A DNA stretch of 64,000 nucleotides from NCBI GenBank assembly GCA_022315425.1, contig JAIUPT010000033.1:1054001-1118000 (forward strand), given 5' to 3'. The notes beneath the pieces were generated by a model. That model was not told the origin of the DNA. It did not search any database and worked only from the letters and a program-made list of their open reading frames with translations. Of this stretch, positions 45,126 to 56,606 are shown piece by piece; within the stretch, counting starts at the first letter, position 1; each line of letters starts with the position of its first letter. The position numbers and the translations under genes are program-made. The stretch comes from Pseudevernia furfuracea. Taxonomy: Eukaryota > Ascomycota > Lecanoromycetes > Lecanorales > Parmeliaceae.

Positions 45126-47096
45126 ATGACGGCGCAAAGAGCTTGGGGATGGGATTTACATGAGATGAGAGAAGCCGCGGTGATGGACGATCCAATCTTG
45201 GAAGAGACCTCAGACGAGCCCAATCCTGCGCCAACAGCCTCCGGCTTCACAGCTATCAATCACTCTCGCTATGCTGACACAGCTCTCGTTCGCCCAGAGC
45301 ACGAGGATGCTGCCTTCAAGTCCAAGTCAGCCGACAAACCCAAGGCCCCGAAGAGGGGGAAGACTCAACTATCTGCTGTTTCGACAGCATCCAAGCCCAA
45401 AAAAGCTGCGAGTTCGAAGAAGACAAAGAGAGCCAAGACAGCGGCAAAATTGGACTGCCAGGATATTTCGCAAGGCTTGTCAAGGACCAAGCCAACATCT
45501 TGCAGGGGTGGAGCGTTTCCTGTGAAGACTGCGTTGGTCTTGGAAGATATGCCATTGGAGCAGAACCCGAAACCGCGGAGGATTTGTGATATTTCAGTCG
45601 AATCTGAGGTTCAGCCAGCGTTCAACGGTAGGAAGAAACAGAGCAAGCCTTCTGGACTCGCCGACGAATATCAGGCTTCGTATGCCAAAGTTCAGGGCAA
45701 CTTCTTCAATCAAGCTACGCCTCCCACCCTTCCCAAAAGCGATGAAGTCGAAGCAGAGATTAATCACGATGATCAGTCTCATGGTCAAGACTTCGCTACC
45801 GAACGACAGGCCAGTCCAAACATTTACGTCGGGCCTTCCATCCTGGGAAACCAGGAGTCTGATGGCAGCATTATAGTCAGAGACTTTGGCGCACCACCTT
45901 TTACACAAACGAGTGGTCCGACTGTCCGAGGCCAAAATTCTCAGGGGACAAGGATAGTAGATGAATTCGATCCCCTGGACTCGATATCAGACGACTTCTA
46001 TGAAGTTGGTGACATCAGATGCGGCAATGATGGCGAACAAGATGAGTTTCCCATGGACGATGAGTGTCTCGAAGAAATGATGCAGTCAATGACCGTTCCA
46101 GTGGAAGAGGAACCCTTGGGCTCAGACTGGCGGCCGCAGGATTTCTGGGACGATACCTCAAATATTATTGATGAGCAGCTTGAAAACGACCAGTCGCACT
46201 GGCCTGGAGCGAATCCAGACTTAGATAGGGTATTCATATACGACGAGGATCCAACTTTAGCGGCTAGCGACGTTATTGACGTACCTTCTTCGGCCCAGTG
46301 GAGTTCCCAAGCCTCCTGCATCTCAACTCACCTCACAGGCAATGCCAACCCAGATCGCGCGAGAACACCAGAAGGACCTGAGAACTGCTTCGATGACAAT
46401 GACCTGGATAATGGCCTCATCGATCTTATGGCCGACGAATCCAAGAGTCCCCAGGGTACTTCCCCGGCAACACCTGCAAAGCGACCTTTGTCACCAAAAC
46501 TGCAGTGGCTCTCACCTAAGACTTACACACCAGCAAGTTCGTCTCGAATACCGGTATCCCGCACTGAAGATCCACACCTCGTGCCTGTGAATTCCAGCGG
46601 CGATGCTCTACCATTCATGCGTCCCCCTTTCCCGAAGGCTGTCCGTGACCACTCTCCAATCCTCGGTTTTACTAATCGCACTGTCCTGCGCATCTGCTTT
46701 CGAATAGGAGAAGCTCTCAACGCTGCCGCGGTGGCCTCACGTGAAAACCTCGACTCGATCATAGAGCTCTACACTCGCGTGGTATCATCCTCGCGCGAAG
46801 CTAGTGGGGGGTATAAGCAGTTTTTTCAATTCGGAGATCTATTCACAGACAAGCCGCCGTACCTTGGTGGCACGTACACTTTCTGGAAAGGTGTCGGGCT
46901 ATGGGACAATGATTCAAAGGAGCTTGTCGGCGAGCAGGGAAGGGGCAAGATGGCCAGAGTATTGGGAAGGATAAAGAAAAAGGAGCCAGGACAGGGACAA
47001 GGGCCTGGAGTTGAGATGGTTGTCCTGAGTATTTGGGAGGTGGATTGGGAGGATGTTGGGGTAGCAAAGGGGATTGCTTGTCCCAAAGGAAGTTGA
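45126..47096 (+). CDS. Uncharacterised fungal protein (656 aa) with a conserved C-terminal domain
   Basis: A single-exon frame of 656 residues from the first ATG (MTAQRAWGWDLHEMREAAVM); an upstream exon is possible, since the frame continues open for 60 bases. I do not recognise the family. Residues 60-120 are Lys-rich and nuclear-like (KPKKAASSKKTKRAKTAAK). The middle is acidic and disordered. The last 140 residues look structured and aromatic-rich: FTNRTVLRICFRIGEALNAA, SIIELYTRVVSSSRE, FFQFGDLFTDKPPYLGGTYT, FWKGVGLWDNDSKEL, and MVVLSIWEVDWEDVGVAKGI. The layout, a disordered basic/acidic body with a small folded C-terminus, resembles nuclear scaffold or genome-maintenance proteins, but that is a guess. 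Confidence 0.75.
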   Translation: MTAQRAWGWDLHEMREAAVMDDPILEETSDEPNPAPTASGFTAINHSRYADTALVRPEHEDAAFKSKSADKPKAPKRGKTQLSAVSTASKPKKAASSKKTKRAKTAAKLDCQDISQGLSRTKPTSCRGGAFPVKTALVLEDMPLEQNPKPRRICDISVESEVQPAFNGRKKQSKPSGLADEYQASYAKVQGNFFNQATPPTLPKSDEVEAEINHDDQSHGQDFATERQASPNIYVGPSILGNQESDGSIIVRDFGAPPFTQTSGPTVRGQNSQGTRIVDEFDPLDSISDDFYEVGDIRCGNDGEQDEFPMDDECLEEMMQSMTVPVEEEPLGSDWRPQDFWDDTSNIIDEQLENDQSHWPGANPDLDRVFIYDEDPTLAASDVIDVPSSAQWSSQASCISTHLTGNANPDRARTPEGPENCFDDNDLDNGLIDLMADESKSPQGTSPATPAKRPLSPKLQWLSPKTYTPASSSRIPVSRTEDPHLVPVNSSGDALPFMRPPFPKAVRDHSPILGFTNRTVLRICFRIGEALNAAAVASRENLDSIIELYTRVVSSSREASGGYKQFFQFGDLFTDKPPYLGGTYTFWKGVGLWDNDSKELVGEQGRGKMARVLGRIKKKEPGQGQGPGVEMVVLSIWEVDWEDVGVAKGIACPKGS

Positions 47097-47757
47097 GGAC
47101 ATAAAGAGGAGTTTGCTGCCAGAATCAAGTGCTGAAACTGTGCGGCTAGGACGTGGTTAAAGATCGGAAGGGAAACGCTAGGCCATTTGCTGGAACTTTG
47201 TGTCTGCTTTGATTCATCTGTCTGAAATACCGCATTAGCGAATGGCTTTGATCTTTTGGCTTCAAAAATAATACCTAGGAAATCATTATGTACGCTTCTA
47301 AGCTGGTTTGAGATATCTTGCGAGATGGAAGGTCGTCTTTTTAGATACGCAAATACTATATTGCTTCAGAGCGATGCCAATGAATGAATTTGCCAGACTA
47401 CCATGAGGGAACCATTTGTATTCCTATCTGTGGTCTCCGAACGAGCAATCATGCTCATCTCGAAAACCAACGTCGAGTCGGGGTAGATCCCTGACTGATT
47501 AGACGCATGCCGAGTGTTTTTGATTGACCGAGTAAGCTAAAGTACATATTGGTGACCGGAAGTTTCCAATAAGAGATGCGAATGGGGAAGAGGACGTGAA
47601 AAAGGACGCCCTCCAGACAGACGCCATGCTTGCCAATGAATTCTGAGTACAAGGGCTTGCTTGGCAGTGGTGGCTGCTGCAGAGTGACCAATACCGCAAC
47701 ATGTCTGAAGTATCCCGCACCAGTGGAAACGAAGAATCTTTGCATCGAGATGGTCAT
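47097..47757. other. Convergent intergenic region
   Basis: About 660 bp between the stop of the 656-residue gene (+) and the HP1 stop (-). A 100-residue minus-strand frame at 47455-47757 has no recognisable features and is probably chance. Confidence 0.5.
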
Positions 47758-48909
47758 CTAATCGGCGGCCCCCTCCCCCTCCTTCGACGGCGCATCTGTT
47801 GCTGCATCTGGTGTAGTCGTTGAGAAGACACTGGAGTGACGGTCAGCAAGGTTAGTCATGAAAGCAGCCTTGATGGAGCTCTCACAGGTGCTTCTCGTAG
47901 AAGTGCAGCATCCGCTGCGGGCAAGCTCGGTAGATGACAGGCAGTTTCGCTTTCGAGCGGTAAAATCTGCCTTCTTCGTTCTTCGCATTCCAGATCAAAT
48001 AACCCCACAGCTCACCGTCAGAATTCTCACGTGTCACGGTGTCGACGGACTGGACTAGTGGATCCCATGCTCCATCTTTTGCTGGAGGAGCCTTCCAGTC
48101 ATCGTCGCCTTCATCCGTGTAACTAATGAGTGGGATGGGTGAGCCGTCTTGTTCAATATCAGCTGCCCCGTTGCTCTTTCTGCCTTTGCCTTTGCCGCTG
48201 CTTGTGCGGTTTGTCTTGGTCATCTTCGGTCGCTTTCCTGTATCTGGTTGTTTTCCGCCCGTGCTTTGACGGCCTCGCTTCTTGGTGGACTTTGGCTGAT
48301 CTGCAAGTGGCTTACCGCCAATGCTCTTCCAATACTCTTCCAGTATCTCTTTTGCTCCCCTGCAATGGCTTTAGCGAGCTGGCTGGTGGGTGAGTTGGGG
48401 GGACAATCATGTTTACTCGAGATTGTCCTCGGTCTCCCAAGTGCGGTCCCCCTTCTTCTCATAACCCTTCCATTTCACATGATAGCGCATGTGTCCCTAG
48501 AAGATCGTCATATTAGCAGGCGAATGGCACTTATTAGATCATTCTGCGATCACCCACGTCTTCGAAGTCTGAGCGGTGGTCCTTAATGGCTTCGACAATG
48601 AAACTGAACAGTAGTCAGTAAGGCGCGTTAATCTATCAGAGCCCAGACTGACGTTTCTGGATCCTCTTCATCATCTTCATCGTCCTCTTCGTCTTCCTCC
48701 TTCATCGTAACATCCTCCTCCTTCATCGTAGCATCCGTGGGTTCATCATTGATCTTAGCTGGCTCAGTGTTCGTGGATGGGACATCTTCGGCGGCCGACT
48801 CCACGTCGCTCTCTTCGACTGGAAGAGGGGCTAGAATGAAAAGGTTAGTAAGTATGATCGCATAAGTGACGCGAAGGTCAAGTGTGACAGTGATGAACTT
48901 ACGAGGCAT
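47758..48909 (-). CDS. hp1: Heterochromatin protein 1 (chromodomain + chromoshadow domain)
   Basis: Six exons on the minus strand (48909-48903, 48830-48653, 48603-48558, 48496-48417, 48359-47886, 47830-47758) give 285 residues. HP1 binds histone H3 methylated on lysine 9 and organises silent chromatin. The N-terminus is acidic (EEDEEDDEDDEEDPE), as in fungal HP1. The chromodomain spans about 60-118: FIVEAIKDHRSDFEDG, then HMRYHVKWKGY, then TWETEDNLEGAKEILEEYW. The methyl-lysine cage residues are Phe63 (usually Tyr), Trp86 and Tyr89. The hinge is basic with GKRPKMTKTNRTSSGKGKGR. The chromoshadow domain lies at about 202-265 (WDPLVQSVDTVTRENSDGE, LWGYLIWNAK, RFYRSKAKLPVIYRACPQRM). The first exon is seven bases. 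All five junctions are forced by frame. Confidence 0.93.
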
Positions 48910-49335
48910 TGTGACGTGTGAGCGTTGTTTGTCAGTGCGTGTTACTGTGAGTGTGTGCTACTGTGAGTGCAGTACGTGAGTGCAGCACGAAGATGGGCGG
49001 TAATGAAAAAGCTCGAATATCAATTGTAGGTAGTCTCTGAGGATGAAGAGACTGGTTATCATAAAGATGATATAGGCAATGAGTGTGGTTGCGAGGCGCA
49101 AAGTGATTGTGGTACTCGGAGGTTCTTGATCGACACTCAAGTCGCGTGGAACAGTGCTAGCGCGCCGGCACGTCTCCCAAATATTTTCAACGGCCTGTAT
49201 GATATTGTATCACACGTTGTAGCAAGACCTCTACAGGGTAGAGGATTTATCTGGGCTTCTCCTTTGCACATCGCCGTCTGACTCCATATCTTTCTCTGGT
49301 CTCTCTAAGAGAAATCCAGCACTGCAGTGCTCAAG
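48910..49335. promoter_or_regulatory. Divergent promoter: hp1 (-) / cct5 (+)
   Basis: 426 bp between the two start codons. Near hp1 is a cluster of GTGAG/TGAGTG words with the repeat tactgtgagtg at about 48942 and 48959. Next to cct5 is a pyrimidine-rich leader and a perfect 14-bp palindrome, AGCACTGCAGTGCT, at 49318-49331, ending four bases before the ATG. Confidence 0.45.
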
Positions 49336-51362
49336 ATGGCCATGCGTGAGTTACTCAAGCGAATAGAGCTTTCCCTAAGCTTTACAACTAGGATACGGAG
49401 CTGACAGGATTGCTCAGAGCTGGATATGTCAAATGGTACACTTGGCCCTACGGTGCTTCCATATCAGTACCTCGGCTGACTCTTCTCGAATTGTAGCCTC
49501 GGTGATGAAGGACGAGCAGGGGCGACCTTTCATTGTTGTTAGAGAGTACGTTGGAGCCCCCTAACGTGCTGCCACGACAATCTGGACGCTCTGGTAGTTG
49601 TGTAAGGGAAGACCGGTCTGACACGGTCTAGTCAAGGGAAAAAGAAGCGACAGCACGGAAACGACGCTGTCAAATCCCATATCACTGCGGCGAGGACAGT
49701 GGCCAACATTGTCCGAACATCACTGGTAAGATAACGCCACCGAATGCAGTGGAGAAACCTGAAATGTGGCTAAGATCTTGTTAAAAGGGACCGCGAGGTC
49801 TAGACAAGATTCTTATTTCGCCAGATGGAGATATTACAGTCACCAACGATGGGGCTACGATACTGTCACAGGTATGGTCTCAATCTAGATACAAGAGACT
49901 ATAGGTGGCTGACTGTTCAGATGGAAATATCAAATCACGTTGCAAAATTACTAGTGGAGCTTTCAAAGTCGCAAGACGACGAGATAGGGGATGGGACCAC
50001 AGGTGTTGTTGTACTTGCAGGAGCTCTTCTGGAACAAGCTGCGGACCTCATCGACAAGGGAATACATCCTATTCGAATAGCGGACGGATATGATCAGGCC
50101 TGTGAGGTTGCAGTGGAAGAGCTGGACCGAATAAGCGACAAGATCGAATTCACAAAAGAAGAGAGGCAGAATCTTTTCAAGGTTGCGAAGACCAGTTTGG
50201 GAAGCAAAATGTATGATTCAATACGCTATTCAAGGAAATGCGAAGCTGATGGTGCTCTAGTGTATCAAAAGCTCATGATCAATTCGCCCAAATAGCCGTT
50301 GACGCCGTCCTCTCCGTCGCCGATCTCGAGAGAAAGGATGTCGATTTCGAGCTGATCAAAGTTGATGGCAAAGTTGGTGGTTCATTAGAAGATACTCTTT
50401 TGATCAAGGGCGTAATTGTCGACAAAGACTTTTCGCATCCTCAAATGCCAGACGAGGTACGAGATGCCAAGCTGGCGATCTTGACTTGCGCTTTCGAGCC
50501 ACCAAAGCCGAAGACGAAGCACAAGCTTGACATAACCACTGTTGAAGAGTTTAGAAAGCTGCAGAATTACGAAAAGAACAAGTTCACAGAGATGATACAA
50601 CAGATAAAAGACACAGGGGCCAACCTTGTGATTTGTCAATGGGGATTTGATGACGAGGCCAACCACCTACTATTACAAAACAAGCTTCCTGCAGTCAGAT
50701 GGGTCGGAGGTCCTGAAATCGAACTCATCGCGATAGCAACAAATGGCCGGATCGTTCCCCGATTCGAGGATCTCAGCGCAGCAAAGCTTGGAAAGGCAGG
50801 CGTCGTGCGAGAGATGAGCTTCGGTACTACAAGAGAAAAGATGTTGGTCATCGAGGAATGCGCAAACACCAGAGCAGTAACGGTCTTTGTCAGAGGAAGC
50901 AACAAGATGATCATCGACGAGGCCAAACGCTCACTACACGACGCTCTCTGCGTCGTGCGAAACCTCGTCAAAGACAACCGTGTCGTCTATGGAGGAGGAG
51001 CCGCTGAAATTGCTTGCTCGTTAGCAGTTGAGGAAGCTGCAGTCAAGAGCCCTGGCTTGGAACAGTACGCCATGCGAGCATTCGCCGACGCACTTGACTC
51101 GGTGCCTATGGCGCTGGCGGAGAACTCGGGTTTGAGCCCGATCGAGACATTGGCTTCTATCAAGTCGAGGCAGGTCAAGGAGAAGAATTCGAGGTTGGGG
51201 GTGGATTGCATGCAGAGTGGAAGCAACGACATGCGTGAGCACTTTGTCATAGATCCATTGATCGGGAAGAGGCAGCAGCTGCTCTTGGCTACGCAGCTGT
51301 GTCGGATGGTACTCAAGGTGAACAATGTCATCATTGCCGGAAGCGATGATAATGAATTCTAG
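49336..51362 (+). CDS. cct5: T-complex protein 1 subunit epsilon (CCT5 chaperonin)
   Basis: Seven exons (49336-49345, 49418-49435, 49497-49545, 49632-49725, 49788-49871, 49921-50210, 50261-51362) give 548 residues, the usual length. CCT5 is one of eight subunits of the cytosolic TRiC/CCT ring that folds actin and tubulin. Group II chaperonin signatures are present: VMKDEQGRPFIVVRDQGKKK, RTVANIVRTSLGPRGLDK, TVTNDGATIL (75-83), the ATP-site GDGTTGVVVLAGALL (from 108) and GGGAAEIACSLAVEE. The epsilon-specific CAFEPPKPKTKHKLDI is seen as well. The first two exons are 10 and 18 nt and encode MAMQLDMSN; they are placed by frame and splice sites and are less certain than the rest. Confidence 0.95.
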
Positions 51363-54300
51363 ATATCAGTGCCAATGTATATCAAAGATAAGTAAACCAT
51401 GTGCTGTCATACTGCCATTCATTCCATGAAATCCAAACGTTCCGTAAGATGCGCATGCCGTCAGGGGAAAATGGCATAGATAGACAAGAAAGCAATGTTG
51501 ATGAGACATAGACATCTGTTGTTCACAAGCCTGATCGGAGCACAGATCTATCTACTCCAGCTCCGGGAGCAGGACGAAGGATGCGGCGAACCGTGCTCCA
51601 TATCATGTATGTCATATCTAATCTAGTTCCGTGTACAGCCAGCCATTTGGTCCTCCGAGAGTCAGGTCAAGCTGCCGGAGAAAAAATGGGGCAGTCTTGA
51701 TGAGCGCTGGCGACTTTCTCAAGACTTACACGACGGGCATGGGATGGGTCTCAAGCCAAGAAAAAAGAAAAGAAAAAAAATTGCGGCAATGGATATTTTG
51801 GAAACCGAGCCTCTTCACGGACGGCATCCCTTTTTTTCTTTAGCGCTGATGTGTCTTCAAGATCGAGGAGGCTTCTGCCGCTGCCGCTTCCACTTCCATC
51901 GGCTGCAGTCCCGTGTCGTAGTCATACTCGCCCGCTGCCGTGTCGTGTCAGCTCCTTCCACTGGAACGGCCGGCGCTTTGAAGGAAAAGCACAGTGGAGT
52001 TCTTGCGGGCTTTGTGACGGATGGCAATGCGCTTGGTAGATGCGTCGAAATAAAATGGGGAAGGGGCATGGATAGCCTGCGCTCAATGGATGCCGTTTTG
52101 TGATCAAAGAGGATTTGGAAAGCATGAGCTCCAATTGGTGTTGTCTAGGGGCCTCATACAATCATGCCTATCCCTCAAACAGCTGCACTAGAGACGAGAT
52201 CACACCTACAAGACACATCACCACATGGATACAAGACACATGGACAAGCCCGCCAGAAGAAGCAGTGGTGAAATGGAAAGCTCCTGTAGCGGTTGCAGCT
52301 CCAAGTAACGCGTCGTATACTGGACCTACTGACATCACGACATCGCACGACATTGCAGCCACCAAGCAAACATTCAGAAAAGATGTAATCTGCGATGCTG
52401 AATAGTCTTGCTGTTATGTCAATTTTCGTTACCATCCCCAGGAAAGCTATCTTTCATAGCCGAGAACCCTTCAGTTTCGGCGTTCAAAAATGAGATTGTA
52501 GCTCCTCGAGGATGCTTGTGACGTCGATATTTCAAATACTTAAGCCGCTTCAACTACCTTTTTGTTTGATCACCTCGTCTGCCACCCACCACATTTATGA
52601 GCTACAAGTCTCTAGAGGCAACTAGTCTCTTGAGCGCGAGCACATCTAGGAAGTTAGACCATAGCGCAAGCGAGGGAGGCGACAACGTCGATAGACTAGG
52701 ATCCAAAGGACCATGCACGTTGCCCCTTCTTTCCCCAGATACAGCAGATCCGAGGGCTGGAAAACGATACGGAAAGTCCAGGCCTCTCAACACCTGATGA
52801 GATAACCAGATAACCAGAGGTGACGATAGCGGCATTGCCTGCTTTCTCGCGTGGCGGCGCCTTCATGTAGGCTTGGCATGCTGTCATGTACCCCGTGATT
52901 TGGCTTACCCCCACAACCTTTTGGGCTGGAAGGACTCTCATAGGCTCATAAAGAGACAGATCATAATCGGCTGTTATGATCGCCGACTCATCTCCACGTT
53001 AGGTACGCAGGGAAAAATGGAGAGAGACGATCTTGAAACTTGATACACGTGGGTAAGCGCAAAGCTGAGATATTGACAGGTCAATTTCCTGGTCTTTCCG
53101 ACACAGTATTCCTGAAGTCGATTTCAGGTGGAAGGAGATTTGACAGGTGACAGATTGCTAGCATAAGCTGTTGGACACTGTGATGGTGTCGTGGCGTTTC
53201 AAGAAAGCTGTGCCTCCATCCCACGCGGCTTAGGTGAAAGATCGAAGGAAAGATCGGGCATGGTCGATGAGGATCCCACGGGTTTTGTTATCGGGTCTTC
53301 GAGTCTTGTCGTAAAGTGGTAAAAAATCCCACAGCGGTGAGCAGGACCGCTCCGTTAGTCGATCCGCGGCGGACTGTTGTCCTGTTTTGGAGGGAGGCCT
53401 CGGAATCGGAATGAAGCGAGGCACGTCGGCTCATCGGGCGGGGAAATGTTGGATGCCTTCCCCGGGCTAAGTGGGATCTTCACGGGATACCAGATCACCC
53501 CCACGCGGCGACACACAGCACGTGGTTTTCAAGGTTTGGGGATGACCCAAACAAGGGTGTTGGTAGATTTCATCTCCCCAATTCGATAGGATTATCGATA
53601 CCACTGACCAGGGAATCTTCTTTCTTTTCGGTGTTCGGGAGGGATACCATGTTGAATATCTAAGGTAACTGTTACGAGGGTGTAGCCGTTGGACACGTCG
53701 GTGGTCAGCTTACCCCCTTGATTCCATCATTCCCGAGTTCCTCTGCACGGGGTTTAAAACGAAACAAGCTGTATGGCGGCCTCAGCGGAAACAAAAGGGG
53801 AAGGATGATGATGATGTGTCACTTCGCCGCGTGCAAAGCCCGATTTGTGTGGGATCGGGTTTGGATTCGAGGATCAGCAGCAGCAGCATTGTCTGCTGAC
53901 CATGAATGAATGGATTATGGAGGAGGTAGTAAGGCGGACTCCAACCCTGAGGCTCGGACCTTGCGGGGGGCACATGACCCCCGTTCTTCTCTGGGGTTGG
54001 AATGTTTAGAAACTCCTACCGTAATAATAATCATCTTTATGTACCGAATCCTTTCAATTTGCACTCGTGGAGAGTAATTAATGCCTCAGTGCCTCATCGT
54101 CATTGTCATCATTGGATTTTGCCTGGAAACTTTCCCCAGCTTTCCCCGTCCCCGTACCTCGTTATCCTTCCTCGCCTTCCTCCCCGTGATTTTGCCTCAC
54201 CCCGTAAATTAGCAGCTAGCTACGAGCTAGATCAGAGCAACCAGTCGGCAATTCTATCCTCATCAGATTTATTATTTTTATATGCGCAAGGGCACAGTAA

Positions 54301-55390
54301 AGTCGGTTTTACAAGTTTCAAATCTCATACGCCACAATGTAATCATTACTATTAGTGTATCGAGTATATGCCTCACCGTTCGGCGTACACGACTTCATAT
54401 TATTGTCGCATCAAGGGAATCAAGACACGAACATACCGGCTATCTTTGTTCAGCGCGCATATAAAGATCCCATAGGATCAATCCTCGGCAACCACACAAT
54501 CTTCGGCAATTACACAAGCTGATAAAGACAACAGATCAACATTCAAACACTGGTGTTGTTGCCTTGGAGGTAAGGGTGACCACAGCCAAATGTTACCTTC
54601 CATTCCTTTTGATGCACGTAAGAAGCAAAAGTCGGTGTTTGGTAGCAAAATGCGGTCAACCCGCCACTCAGGAGTCACATGGAGCTCTGGGTCCATGCGC
54701 GCCATAGTGATGCGCTGTTCGGCCAGCTTTGAAGCGCATACATAAGCGACACCGGTCATCAGGCTACCAGCCTATTGACTAAGGAGTAGCACTTCCCTCA
54801 AAGGACGACTTCGGTCCTTTAAGGATTGGAGGAGAAGACATTGTACCCATCTGACTCTTACGTCCGTCCGGAGTACTAAGTATTCAATGGACAAGACCCT
54901 GTAAGAAGGGTAGGGCGGTGAAGCGAAAGAAACAAGGAAGCCGTCTCTGCATTCGGCCACCATACATTCTCATTCCAGTGGCCTTTGATGCAGGGCGGTA
55001 TCGATTTCCTTTTGCAGTCTTCAAATCCAAACCGGTCCTGATGAAGACGGATTACTGGGTTCAGGATCAAAGAAATAGTTGGAGAGTTGATACGATGCTG
55101 GTTTCGAGTACGGACCCGTGGGAAAGGCTGACAGGCGTATGTAAGGGCATATCCTCTTGTTAATTTGCGACGGCGGTTGGTGGCGTTTGTGGCTTTCCCT
55201 GCTGCATGGCACGCTGTCAACCCCAGGAATTTGGGTGGGCAATTAGTGCCGTGGGGGTCTCGGGTCCGCCAACTCTGGGGAAGCGAACCCCGGGACTGGA
55301 GCTCGACTACGACTATTCTGATGAGGAAGAAGTTTGCCTCGGATTATTATTCTGAGATAGGTAGGAGAAGGAAAGAAGCCAATACGATTC

Positions 55391-55432
55391 GTGATGCGTG
55401 ATGCGTGATGCGTGATACGTGATGTGTGATGC
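55391..55432. repeat. Six-copy heptamer tandem repeat (GTGATGC)
   Basis: Units GTGATGC x3, GTGATAC, GTGATGT, GTGATGC follow one another without gaps at 55391-55432. It lies in non-coding DNA. Confidence 0.9.
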
Positions 55433-55820
55433 GTATAAAGAGTGAAGAAAAGGCGGTGGAGCGGGAGAATTAGGAGTAGAGTTGCCTGAGCCTCTGGGCA
55501 AAAAGGAGGAGATGTGTACCGAGGTCCCCCCCCTGTTTGAGCACTGTGATAGGCACGATTCCGGATAAAAGCCGAATCAAAAACATCACTTTTACATATG
55601 AGATGTAATAATACAGTAGTAATACAGTAATAATGGATAAATCAGATGAATGAATTGCGTCCGTGTTCTACATAAGCCTTGCCACCGTTCTCGGGGAAGG
55701 GAGGAAGAGTGAAGTTAGTTTAGAGTAGTTTATCTTTTCGTTGGCGGTTGGGCCGTCGTCGAGTTTTCTGTTGTGAACTTGCGATGATGACTGATGAGGA
55801 GAAAATATCAATCATAAATC

Positions 55821-55846
55821 ATAATAATAATAATAATAATAATAAT
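55821..55846. repeat. (ATA)n / (AAT)n trinucleotide microsatellite
   Basis: An uninterrupted trinucleotide run of about 8-9 units within the gene-poor region. Confidence 0.9.
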
Positions 55847-56606
55847 GTGCCGTCACCCATCACAAAGCGAGGGGGAGGGGGGGGGGTTACTTGACTTGAT
55901 ACTTGTTGATAATGGCCTAGGTCCCCAACTTTTTTTCCAAACTCTTTATTTTCTAGAATTTGTCACTTATGCAGCTTGCATGCATAAATATGCATGTCTA
56001 CTTCAACTTGGGTCCAGAATTATCAGAATAATCAGAATAAGCAAGGCTTGAACATTCGGCCTATCATCATTCAATTATTCATTCACCACCATTGCCTTCC
56101 TTGACCTCTTGTACCTCATCCATACAAATTGCTAGATCGATCGCACGGAGCTACAGTAATCGATCATCGGAGCATCCGTAATCGCATTTCGCCGCCCTTC
56201 GCTGCGCTGCACTGCACTACTGAAGCCAAGCCAGACTGAGCCTGATCCTGGTAAGAAAACCACCTCCTCCACACAACCACACATCCACACCCACAGTCTT
56301 CCTCCTCCAACTTTATTCTCCACCCAATTCATACCACCACTTCCGTCACCTTCCTTACCAAAAAAAAACATTTACAACCTCCATTCTCCTCTCATACTCA
56401 TCCTGATCCAGCTTTGCACCGCCCACCTACAAAATTGCCAGTGGCAAAGAAAAGACCTTCCATCACGCCTTCTAGAACGATTTCGCGCCTCGGGAAAGAA
56501 CGGTGCCTGACGACAATTCTCAACACCACCCACAGTAACGGACAATCTCAATAACCACTTACCTGGCCTCAATTACTTCCGTCACTCATCGCGAGTGTTA
56601 TACAAG

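Larger units (their letters stand above)
51363..56606. other. 5.2-kb gene-poor region upstream of the DUF1752/DUF3295 gene
   Basis: This is the longest stretch without a supported gene. Frames inside it are all under 160 residues and show no motif, biased codon use or exon-like joins that I could detect. It contains a C6-7 tract, an (AAT)n microsatellite at 55821-55846, heptamer repeats at 55391-55432 and a G-rich tract near 55870. The right end (56150-56606) is C/A- and CT-rich, as expected of a leader. It may be an extended promoter/leader or may carry non-coding RNA. Confidence 0.5.

Noticed and set aside
47455..47757. 100-residue minus frame directly after the HP1 stop
   Set aside because: No motif; HP1 is complete without it.
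49825..50295. A 156-residue frame starting MEILQSPTMGLRY in cct5
   Set aside because: It runs through two introns; the spliced frame gives the proper chaperonin sequence on both sides.
54478..55220. Frames of 60-114 residues on the minus strand in the gene-poor region, considered as a hidden gene
   Set aside because: I could not join them into a consistent spliced protein or see any family motif.
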